Positions 1 to 5,598 of a DNA stretch of 5,598 nucleotides are shown here, in pieces (the first letter of the stretch is position 1; each line of letters begins with the position of its first letter). Position numbers and translations under genes: made by a program. This DNA is from Clostridiales bacterium (GTDB lineage: Bacteria > Bacillota > Clostridia > Tissierellales > Sedimentibacteraceae). A model generated the notes under the pieces. That model made no database searches and was not told where the DNA came from. It was given only the letters and a program-made list of their open reading frames with translations. The stretch is from positions 4,076 through 9,673 of the forward strand of contig DMJQ01000072.1 in assembly GCA_003457065.1 (NCBI GenBank), written 5' to 3'.

Positions 1-365
1 TTTATGACCTCATCTGCTGTTAAATTGTTGTGTCCGGCGACAAAATCAATGTCCGGTCCGAATTCGCCACCGTACAATGTAGGTATTTCAACAATTCTTA
101 TTTTTTCTTCTTCCCCTTCCACCGTCCTGCCGGCAAGCGCATCAAGTTTGCTGATAAGCTCCTGATAACCAGTCTCCGACGGATCGTACATAATCGTTAT
201 TGACCTGTATGTTGGAAGTAACTCTTCAATGCCTTTGATTTTAGTTCCATCCATCAGTCTCATGAAATTTCTGATTTTGGAATTTATATCTTTCGAAATC
301 TCATTTCCGAATTCCATTACAACTGCCTTGTCTCCGAAAGGCAGGTATTTTATTTTGTCGTACAT
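1..365 (-). CDS. pxpB: 5-oxoprolinase subunit PxpB (KipI family), N-terminal half, cut by the left window edge
   Basis: This reading frame begins with ATG at 365-363 and is open to the window edge, giving 121 residues, about half the usual length of roughly 230-250. The translation has the KipI/PxpB family pattern: an early LPFGDKAVVMEFG (residues 8-20), YRSITIMYDPS (53-63), and IPTLYGGEFGPDIDFVA (94-110), followed by the start of the LTADEVI segment. A ribosome binding site (AAGAGGTC) lies about 8 nt upstream, and the start is 19 nt after the transporter stop codon, so the two genes are almost certainly co-transcribed. In the known family, PxpB and PxpC together carry out the ATP-dependent part of cytosolic 5-oxoproline opening to glutamate, with PxpA. 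The Bacillus subtilis relative KipI is also known as an inhibitor of the sporulation kinase KinA. The pxpA neighbour favours the 5-oxoprolinase role here. pxpC is expected just beyond the window but cannot be seen. Confidence 0.93.
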   Translation of the reverse strand, partial: MYDKIKYLPFGDKAVVMEFGNEISKDINSKIRNFMRLMDGTKIKGIEELLPTYRSITIMYDPSETGYQELISKLDALAGRTVEGEEEKIRIVEIPTLYGGEFGPDIDFVAGHNNLTADEVI

Positions 366-384
366 TTATATGACCTCTTTTTAA

Positions 385-1623
385 TTATTTCCACAATGCC
401 GCAATGCCTGTGAGTGACCTGAATCCTAAAATCGCTGTTATTACAACAACTACCCATCCGAGTACAAGCAGCAATTTTGAATGTTTGTAGCTTCCTACTA
501 TATCTGTTCTTCTGCTGGCAACGAGCATTGTCGCCAATGTTACCGGCAAAATAAGTCCGTTCAGAGAGCCGACTATTACCAGAATAGTTGCCGGCTGACC
601 GATTAATATAAATATCAGTGTTGATATTGCAATGAACCCTATAATACACTTATTTTCATATTTGTTTACAAAACCAAATAATGTTTTAAGAAAAGACACG
701 GATGTATAAGCAGCTCCAACTATAGACGTAAGAGCAGCCGCACAAAATACTATGCCGAATATTTTGTATCCCACCGTCCCAGCTGCTATCTGAAAAGCCG
801 AAGCAGGAGGATTGCCCGCATCTAATGTGTTTCCGGACGACACTACTCCAAGCACAGCCAAAAATAGCAGCACTCTGACCACCGTAGCTACTCCCATGCC
901 CATGAATGCTGATCTTGTAACCTCTTTTAAATTTTTTTCGCCTGTTATGCCCGCATCCACAAGCCTGTGTCCGCCCGAAAAAGTAATATATCCGCCTACT
1001 GTTCCTCCGACCAGTGTCAGAATTGCAAGTGCAGGGAACTGTGTGCGCATGATGGTTTCCTTCAATGCCTGCCCTGCCGGAGGATTTGATATTACTGCAA
1101 CGTATCCTATCAGCAGAAGCATAATTCCACCAAGTACCTTGGTAAATCCGTCCATAGCCGCACCTACCTTTTTAGATGCAAATATTATTATTCCGATTAC
1201 TCCGCTTATGGCCGCACTGATTTTAACATCTGTTCCAAACAATACATTTATTCCTAAAGCCGCTCCGCCCACATTTCCTATGTTGAAAGCCAATCCTCCA
1301 ATTGCCACCAGAAAGGCTATTACATATCCCAGACCGGGAAGAACCTTGTTCGCTATATCCTGTCCGCGTGACTCTGAAACAGCAATTATCCTCCAAACGT
1401 TTACCTGAGCTATAAACGATATAACAACCGATACAAGTATTACAAATCCGAATGTGGCTCCCAGGCTCTCTGTAAAAGTCGCTGTCTGAGTCATAAAACC
1501 CGGACCTATTGCCGATGTGGCCATTAAAAATGCTGCACCAACAAGAATCGACAAATTCTTACTTTTTTTATTATTAATTTTATCATTTATCTTTTCAAAA
1601 TCAACATTGTTCTTTTCACTCAT
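385..1623 (-). CDS. NRAMP-fold membrane transporter lacking the canonical metal-binding motifs; candidate 5-oxoproline importer (YcsG-like)
   Basis: A 412-residue integral membrane protein with a charged cytoplasmic N-terminus (residues 1-22) and about eleven hydrophobic segments (near 24-47, 55-75, 99-127, 132-150, 160-178, 200-216, 240-262, 285-310, 325-342, 345-367 and 383-403). This matches the APC/LeuT-fold layout of NRAMP proteins. By eye, GPGF (40-43) aligns with the GPAF/GPGL that precedes the family DPGN motif in TM1, but the DPGN position reads TESL (51-54). In TM6, GGTV (206-209) aligns with GATV of the family, but the following MPH reads GGY (210-212). These positions normally bind Mn2+ or Fe2+, so ordinary transition-metal transport is unlikely. 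It sits between pxpA and pxpB, as the NRAMP-family gene ycsG lies in the ycsF-kipI-kipA cluster of B. subtilis. Import of 5-oxoproline or a related compound is therefore an inference from context. The start is supported by AAGGAG six nt upstream of the ATG. The gap after pxpA is 43 nt. Confidence 0.88.
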   Translation of the reverse strand: MSEKNNVDFEKINDKINNKKSKNLSILVGAAFLMATSAIGPGFMTQTATFTESLGATFGFVILVSVVISFIAQVNVWRIIAVSESRGQDIANKVLPGLGYVIAFLVAIGGLAFNIGNVGGAALGINVLFGTDVKISAAISGVIGIIIFASKKVGAAMDGFTKVLGGIMLLLIGYVAVISNPPAGQALKETIMRTQFPALAILTLVGGTVGGYITFSGGHRLVDAGITGEKNLKEVTRSAFMGMGVATVVRVLLFLAVLGVVSSGNTLDAGNPPASAFQIAAGTVGYKIFGIVFCAAALTSIVGAAYTSVSFLKTLFGFVNKYENKCIIGFIAISTLIFILIGQPATILVIVGSLNGLILPVTLATMLVASRRTDIVGSYKHSKLLLVLGWVVVVITAILGFRSLTGIAALWK

Positions 1624-1666
1624 AATGTTCTCCTTTTAAGAATTTATATTAAAAAATACTACACTA

Positions 1667-2437
1667 TCATACTATAAACTCACCAATCGGTGCTATTTTC
1701 ACTCTTTCTTCCTCCAGAGCTTTTTTTATTGAATTAACAAATTCTACAGCCTGCGGATTGTCACCGTGAACACATATTGAATCTGCCCGAATGTCAATGT
1801 CTTCACCGGTAATGGCACAAACTTTTCCCTCTTTAACCATGCGTACAACCCTGGATATAGCCAGATCTCTATCTTGTATCATTGCACCTTCTTTTTTTCT
1901 TGAAACCAGTGTGCCGTCTGAATTATATGCCCTGTCCGCAAATACTTCATTGGCGACTTTAAGCCCGGCATTCCTCCCTGCCTTTATTAATTCACTGTTA
2001 GCAAGTCCCATCAGAATTAAATTCTTGTCCACCTCATAGACTCCTTCAGCTATAGCTTTAGCCAGTTCCGCATCAACGGCAGCCATGTTGTAAAGTCCTC
2101 CATGGGGTTTCACATGCTGCAGTTTCATGCCTCTGCCTTGTGCAAATGCCCACAGTGCCCCTATTTGATATTTAACATAGTTCTTGGCTTCTTCATTTGT
2201 CACTTTCATTTCTCTTCTTCCAAATCCAAGCAGGTCAGGATATCCCGGATGAGCTCCGATTGCAACGTTTGCCTCAAGTGCAAGCGAAACCGTCTTATCC
2301 ATTACCATAGGATCCCCGGCATGCCACCCACATGCAATATTGGCGGAAGAAATATATTTTAATACATCTCCGTCCAGCCCAAGCTTGTAGTTGCCGAAAC
2401 TTTCGCCTAAATCACTGTTTAAATCAACCTTGTACAT
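1667..2437 (-). CDS. pxpA: 5-oxoprolinase subunit PxpA (LamB/YcsF family)
   Basis: A complete 256-residue soluble protein of normal family length. Signature segments appear in order: DLNSDLGE (5-12), [12 protein letters not shown] (32-43), GAHPGYPD (61-68), FGRRE (72-76), [10 protein letters not shown] (108-117), ADRAY (167-171) and ICVHGDNP (221-228). The conserved Asp, Glu and His residues in these segments are those expected around the active-site groove of this TIM-barrel-like family. PxpA works in the cytosol with PxpB and PxpC to convert 5-oxoproline (pyroglutamate), a spontaneous cyclisation product of glutamine and glutamate, to L-glutamate using ATP. The ATG is preceded by GGAGG with a 7-nt spacer (2445-2449). 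It is the first gene of its operon: a sigma-54 promoter ends 35 bp upstream and a NtrC-type activator gene precedes it. The stop codon is TGA, and the transporter gene begins 43 nt later on the same strand. Confidence 0.96.
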   Translation of the reverse strand: MYKVDLNSDLGESFGNYKLGLDGDVLKYISSANIACGWHAGDPMVMDKTVSLALEANVAIGAHPGYPDLLGFGRREMKVTNEEAKNYVKYQIGALWAFAQGRGMKLQHVKPHGGLYNMAAVDAELAKAIAEGVYEVDKNLILMGLANSELIKAGRNAGLKVANEVFADRAYNSDGTLVSRKKEGAMIQDRDLAISRVVRMVKEGKVCAITGEDIDIRADSICVHGDNPQAVEFVNSIKKALEEERVKIAPIGEFIV

Positions 2438-2472
2438 ATAACTACCTCCAATAATTTAACTTATAATTAATT

Positions 2473-2488
2473 AGCAACTTCCATGCCA
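2473..2488 (-). promoter_or_regulatory. Sigma-54 (-24/-12) promoter of the pxpA operon
   Basis: The minus strand reads TGGCATGGAAGTTGCT, matching the sigma-54 consensus TGGCAY-R-N4-TTGCW at every specified position. The invariant GG is at 2487-2486 and the GC at 2475-2474, with the standard spacing between them. If the C at 2474 is -12, transcription would start near 2462, giving a leader of about 25 nt that includes the pxpA ribosome binding site at 2449-2445. The start site is inferred. Sigma-54 promoters need an ATP-driven activator, and the gene immediately upstream encodes one. Confidence 0.9.
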
Positions 2489-2544
2489 ATAATTTCTGCC
2501 GATAAAATCCACATTTTTCAATGCTAAAAGTAATTCATTTTCAA

Positions 2545-2587
2545 GATTGTGCACATCCGCACAAAAATAATGAGCGATTGTGCACAT
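2545..2587. repeat. 12-bp direct repeat, two copies 31 bp apart
   Basis: GATTGTGCACAT occurs exactly at 2545-2556 and again at 2576-2587. Each copy contains the palindrome TGTGCACA and forms the left part of one dyad. An exact 12-bp repeat within a 173-bp intergenic region, at a spacing of three helical turns, points to duplicated protein-binding sites rather than chance. Confidence 0.8.
2547..2564. promoter_or_regulatory. Promoter-proximal activator-binding dyad (putative enhancer site 1)
   Basis: An 18-bp inverted repeat, TTGTGC-N6-GCACAA, with perfect 6-bp arms. Its centre (2555.5) lies about 93 bp upstream of the predicted sigma-54 start. It shares a 12-bp direct match (GATTGTGCACAT) with the second dyad. 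The size and position suit a dimer of a Fis-type helix-turn-helix activator such as the adjacent response regulator. Binding by that protein is inferred. Confidence 0.72.
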
Positions 2588-2605
2588 ATGTCACAAATCG
2601 CTCAT
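2563..2605 (-). terminator. Possible rho-independent terminator after the two-component genes
   Basis: On the minus strand, five nt after the regulator stop codon, ATGAGCGATT and AATCGCTCAT form a perfect 10-bp stem (2596-2605 with 2570-2579) around a 16-nt loop, followed by TATTTTT (2569-2563). The stem is moderately GC-rich and the U tract is interrupted by one A, so termination may be partial. It overlaps the distal enhancer dyad, so the same DNA may serve as a binding site, a terminator, or both. Termination would separate the regulator transcript from the sigma-54 operon. Confidence 0.6.
2578..2596. promoter_or_regulatory. Promoter-distal activator-binding dyad (putative enhancer site 2)
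   Basis: A 19-bp inverted repeat, TTGTG-N9-CACAA, centred on 2587, with an inner palindrome ACATATGT (2584-2591). It lies about 125 bp upstream of the predicted start and about 31.5 bp from the first dyad, close to three turns of B-DNA, so two dimers would sit on the same face of the helix. It is nested in a longer inverted repeat that could also serve as a terminator stem. Confidence 0.7.
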
Positions 2606-2610
2606 ACAAT

Positions 2611-3993
2611 TTAAAAATATTTTTCCATTCTTCTTTTAAGGGCAAATCTGCTCAACCCCAGCATCTCCGAAGCTTTCGAAAAATTGTTGTTGCAGATTTT
2701 CAAGGCAAGTTTTATGTAGTGTATCTCCATCTGTTCCACTTCCCTTTCCAGTGAAAATCCCGGATCTAAAGTTTCTGTGCCTGGCTCTGTCTTTTTATAT
2801 AAACCATGAGCTTCACCCTTTTTATCATTTCTTATTTCAAACGGCAGGTCTTCAACATCTATATAATCTTCCTCTGTCATGAGCACTATGCGCTCTATAA
2901 CGTTTTTAAGCTCTCTTACATTTCCCCTCCATGAATACCTTAGCAGAGCTTTTTCTGCATTTTTAGTGAATCCTTTTATTTTTTTATTAAACTTGTGGTT
3001 GTAGTCACGAAGGAACTTATTTGAGAGAGTCTGAATGTCTCCGCCCCTTTCTCTAAGCGGCGGCAGAAATATTGGTACCACATTCAGCCTGTAGTATAAA
3101 TCCTCTCTGAATTCCTTATTGCTGATGGCAGCTTCCAGATTTTTATTCGTGGCAGCGATGACTCTTATGTCAACCTCTATATCCTCCAGGCCTCCGATCC
3201 TTTTAAACTTTCTTTCTTCCAGGAATCTCAGAAGCTTTGGCTGCAGCTCCATCGGCATCTCCCCGATTTCATCCAAAAAGACCGTACCGCCGTCAGCAAT
3301 TTCCATGAGTCCTTTTTTCCTTTCGTTTGCTCCTGTGAACGAATTCTTTTCAAAGCCAAAAAGCTCGCTCTCTAAAAACTGTTTGGGAATAGAAGCACAA
3401 TTTATTTTTATCATGGCTGAATTATTTCTTATGCTGTTGTCGTGAATTGCAGAAGCCACAAGATCTTTTCCAGTACCTGACTCTCCCCTTATAAGTACGG
3501 TAACTTCATCATTTTTAGCCAGTACGTCTATCCTTTTAAGAACCTCCTTCATTAAAGGATGCTCTCCGATAAGATCTTCCGTCGACAAACGCTTTTCCTT
3601 TTCATAAATATACAGTTTTTTCTGGAGTTCATTGCTTTTTATTATTTTCTTTATGATGATATCAATTTCCTGCAGGTCAAATGGTTTGCCGATATAATCA
3701 TATGCACCAAGCTTTATGGCTTTCACAGCCGTCTGCGTATCGCCGTAAGCTGTCATTATGACTACTTCCGCCTCACTGTCTATTTCTTTGACTTTGGTGA
3801 GAACATCCAGCCCACTTTCATTTGACAGCCTCATATCCAGAAAAACTATCTGAGGCTTGATTTTTTTAACTTTTTCTTCAGCCTCCGCACCGTCAGAAGC
3901 TGTTGCGACTTTATATCCTAAATCCTTGAGGCCCTCACCCAATGAAAGTCTTATAAATTCCTCATCATCAACAATCAATATCTTTTTCTTCAC
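2611..3993 (-). CDS. Sigma-54-dependent response regulator (NtrC/AtoC/ZraR type), likely activator of the pxpA operon
   Basis: A complete 460-residue cytoplasmic transcription activator with the three classic parts. The receiver domain (about 1-118) has the acidic pair D9/D10, phosphorylation site D53 in FLDMR, T81 and K103. The AAA+ domain (about 140-380) has Walker A GESGTGKD (170-177), the sigma-54 contact loop NSFTGA (217-222), Walker B GGTVFLDE (235-242), sensor I near AATN (280-283), FREDLYYRL with probable arginine fingers R296 and R302, and sensor II GNVREL (357-362). A charged linker leads to a C-terminal Fis-type helix-turn-helix (about 427-460, NNNFSKASEMLGLSRF...). The contact loop is GAFTGA in most relatives, and here the first two residues differ. 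The start is GTG, supported by MKKKILIVDDEE matching the usual receiver beginning and by GGAGG six nt upstream. The kinase ends only 3 nt before. The target is inferred from the sigma-54 promoter and dyads just downstream. Confidence 0.95.
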   Translation of the reverse strand: MKKKILIVDDEEFIRLSLGEGLKDLGYKVATASDGAEAEEKVKKIKPQIVFLDMRLSNESGLDVLTKVKEIDSEAEVVIMTAYGDTQTAVKAIKLGAYDYIGKPFDLQEIDIIIKKIIKSNELQKKLYIYEKEKRLSTEDLIGEHPLMKEVLKRIDVLAKNDEVTVLIRGESGTGKDLVASAIHDNSIRNNSAMIKINCASIPKQFLESELFGFEKNSFTGANERKKGLMEIADGGTVFLDEIGEMPMELQPKLLRFLEERKFKRIGGLEDIEVDIRVIAATNKNLEAAISNKEFREDLYYRLNVVPIFLPPLRERGGDIQTLSNKFLRDYNHKFNKKIKGFTKNAEKALLRYSWRGNVRELKNVIERIVLMTEEDYIDVEDLPFEIRNDKKGEAHGLYKKTEPGTETLDPGFSLEREVEQMEIHYIKLALKICNNNFSKASEMLGLSRFALKRRMEKYF

Positions 3994-3996
3994 TTT

Positions 3997-5598
3997 TTAC
4001 CTCCATACAGGAAATTCGACTTTGACCCGGGTTCCTTCATTAACAACACTCTGCACAGCAATTTTACCACGGTTGTTTTTTATCAGTTCATACACTACCG
4101 ATAATCCCAGACCCGTTCCCTGATTCCTTGTAGTGAAAAACGGATCGAATATTTTTACCATATCCTCGGTATGTATTCCACAACCGTTATCATAAAATTC
4201 CACTTCTACAAAACTTCCGCTTTCATTGCAGCTGTTGCTGAAAGATACGCTGATGAATCCCTGATTATCTATTGCCGAAATAGAATTTTTGATGATATTT
4301 AAAAATATCTGCTCTATCTGTGTCTTATCGGCAAAAACTACAGTGTTCTCACAATACGATCTGACTCTTATATCAATCTTATTATCCATGGCAGGTTTTT
4401 TTACCAGCTCCAAAGTTGCATCCAAGACTTCGCGCAGATCGGTTTTTTCATATTGCGGCACTCTTGGCTTGGCAAAGTTCAGCAGCCCGCTGATTAAATC
4501 ATTAATCCTGTCTATTTCATGAACTATTCCATTAAATAGCTTTTTATTTGAAAAGTCATCGCTTTTACAAAGCCTGTTCTCTAATACCTGAATGCTTGTT
4601 TTCATACCAGTCAGAGGATTTCGTACCTCATGAGCAATTCCTGCTGCAAACTGGCCTATGGATGTAAGTCTGTCCAGAAGGTCCATATTATCCTCAAATT
4701 TTTTTCTGTCGCTTATGTCATTAAAGCTGCAGATTGCTCCGTCCTTTGAGCTTTCAGCACCTTTAAGAATTGATGTGGTCACATCTAAGTATATTGTGCT
4801 TCCATCCGTATTATCGAACGCAACTACATTATTTATCACCTTATTTGTCTCCAGTGTGCTTTCTGCTTGAGCAAGAAGTTTTTCAATAATATCCACATCA
4901 AGATTTTTTTCGGTATTTTCATGCATAAGCTTTTTCGCAGATTCGTTTACAGAAAGTAACTTTCCGTATCGGTCCGTCGTAATGATTCCTGCCGGTATAT
5001 TTTTCAGAATGTCTTCATTAAGCCTTGTTATCTCAATTATTTTCTCGGTATTTTTTTGAAGTCTGTGGAGCATGTTGTTAAATGCATTGGAAAGTGTCCC
5101 TATTTCGTCTTTTCTGTTTATTTCTATTCTTTCCTGCGTGCTGTCACCATCCGCTATCTTGTCGCAATATTCTGCCAGTTTTTTAATCGGCTTTGAAATA
5201 TTGTATGAAATAAGTATAGCTGACTGCATGGAGAACACCAAGGCCACTATGGCAATCAGAATCATGTTTTTTTCATTTTCTAACACATTGTAGAAAAAAG
5301 TCTTCTTATTTATTCGATAACCGATCGTCCAGTCATACCTGTCATATATGTTGTAAATAAAGATGTAATCACCTTCCGAAACCATTTTTTCATCTGGTTT
5401 TAATTCTTTGTTCATGAGATTATATATTAAATCGCTTCCGAAGCCTGAATTATTCAGCAGTATCTCTCTATTGACGTTATTAAAGATAATAAGGCCATTC
5501 TTCTTTGCCTTACTATAAAATTCAACGATATAATTCTGTGCCTCCGTCTGATCTTCCGTATAACCCTCGTTTATTTCTTCCATGAAGACAATCATTTC
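3997..5598 (-). CDS. Sensor histidine kinase (extracellular sensor-TM-HAMP-PAS-HisKA-HATPase), 5' end outside the window
   Basis: The frame is open to the right edge, and residues below count from the ATG at 5595, which is probably internal: the preceding in-window codon is GAA, no ribosome binding site can be seen, and the expected first membrane helix is missing. Residues 1-108 look like the end of an extracytoplasmic Cache-like sensor domain (DWTIGYRI at 88-95 just before the membrane). Then come a membrane helix (about 110-131), HAMP (about 130-182), PAS (about 190-300, starting NEDILKNIPAGIITTDRYG), HisKA with phospho-acceptor H322 in AHEVRNPLTG, and HATPase_c with N437 (N box), DNGCGI (469-474), FDPFFTTR (483-490) and GTGLGL (493-498). 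The kinase phosphorylates itself and then its partner regulator, encoded 3 nt downstream. The architecture resembles AtoS/ZraS/NtrB-type partners of sigma-54 activators. The ligand is unknown. 5-oxoproline or a related peptide or amino-acid signal is inferred from the neighbouring operon. Confidence 0.93.
   Translation of the reverse strand, partial: EMIVFMEEINEGYTEDQTEAQNYIVEFYSKAKKNGLIIFNNVNREILLNNSGFGSDLIYNLMNKELKPDEKMVSEGDYIFIYNIYDRYDWTIGYRINKKTFFYNVLENEKNMILIAIVALVFSMQSAILISYNISKPIKKLAEYCDKIADGDSTQERIEINRKDEIGTLSNAFNNMLHRLQKNTEKIIEITRLNEDILKNIPAGIITTDRYGKLLSVNESAKKLMHENTEKNLDVDIIEKLLAQAESTLETNKVINNVVAFDNTDGSTIYLDVTTSILKGAESSKDGAICSFNDISDRKKFEDNMDLLDRLTSIGQFAAGIAHEVRNPLTGMKTSIQVLENRLCKSDDFSNKKLFNGIVHEIDRINDLISGLLNFAKPRVPQYEKTDLREVLDATLELVKKPAMDNKIDIRVRSYCENTVVFADKTQIEQIFLNIIKNSISAIDNQGFISVSFSNSCNESGSFVEVEFYDNGCGIHTEDMVKIFDPFFTTRNQGTGLGLSVVYELIKNNRGKIAVQSVVNEGTRVKVEFPVWR
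4000..4004 (-). promoter_or_regulatory. Ribosome binding site of the response regulator, embedded in the kinase 3' end
   Basis: GGAGG on the minus strand falls within the last two sense codons of the kinase (TGG AGG, then TAA) and lies 6 nt before a GTG start codon. This fixes the regulator start at 3993 and indicates translational coupling. The non-ATG start may lower regulator output relative to kinase. Confidence 0.85.

Noticed and set aside
350..649. A 99-codon minus-strand frame overlapping the end of the transporter and the start of pxpB
   Set aside because: It runs in a different frame through two convincing genes, has a low-complexity composition and no family resemblance.
812..1408. 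A 198-codon plus-strand open frame antisense to the transporter
   Set aside because: It lies wholly inside a well-supported membrane-protein gene, its translation is a proline/serine/threonine-rich complement of hydrophobic codons, and it shows no recognisable domain.
2438..2544. A housekeeping sigma-A promoter upstream of pxpA on the minus strand
   Set aside because: TTGAAA-like hexamers occur, but none is followed at 16-18 bp by a convincing TATAAT. The AT-rich sequence TTGCTAATTAATTATAAG has too short a gap and is better explained by the -12 element.
2545..2605. CRISPR or mobile-element repeats suggested by the intergenic direct and inverted repeats
   Set aside because: There are only two copies of 12 bp, with no regular spacers, no transposase or integrase, and a position that fits activator-binding sites.
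2521..2754. A plus-strand 77-codon frame across the control region
   Set aside because: It crosses the dyads and the antisense of the helix-turn-helix coding region, has no clear ribosome binding site and no recognisable product.
5593..5595. ATG as the true start of the histidine kinase
   Set aside because: The frame is open upstream to the window edge, no ribosome binding site is visible, and a sensor with an extracellular domain needs an earlier membrane helix. The gene is treated as cut by the window.

Overview
The window is a compact, low-GC stretch in which every supported gene lies on the minus strand. Codon use, strong AAGGAG/GGAGG ribosome binding sites, short intergenic gaps and gene content suggest a Bacillota genome, probably a clostridium-like anaerobe. 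This taxonomic guess rests on style and gene types, not on a marker gene.

Read in the direction of transcription (right to left), the first block (5598 to 2611) is a two-component system. It holds a membrane sensor histidine kinase whose 5' end lies beyond the right edge of the window, followed after 3 nt by a sigma-54-activating response regulator of the NtrC/AtoC/ZraR type. The regulator starts with GTG, and its ribosome binding site is embedded in the last codons of the kinase.

A 173-bp control region (2610 to 2438) follows. It contains a dyad that can also form a terminator hairpin just after the regulator gene, a second related dyad about three helical turns away, an AT-rich spacer, and a near-perfect -24/-12 sigma-54 promoter (TGGCAT-N6-TTGCT, minus strand) 35 bp upstream of the next start codon.

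The second block (2437 to 1) is an operon: pxpA (5-oxoprolinase subunit A), an NRAMP-fold membrane transporter, and the first half of pxpB (5-oxoprolinase subunit B), which runs off the left edge. pxpC would be expected next. The transporter has lost both metal-coordinating motifs of true NRAMP proteins: DPGN reads TESL and MPH reads GGY.

The simplest model is a signal-responsive 5-oxoproline (pyroglutamate) utilisation system. The sensor detects a ligand outside the cell, the regulator binds the two dyads and activates sigma-54 RNA polymerase, the NRAMP-like protein imports the substrate, and PxpABC opens it to glutamate. The enzyme calls and the promoter are read directly from sequence. The ligand and the transporter substrate are inferences.
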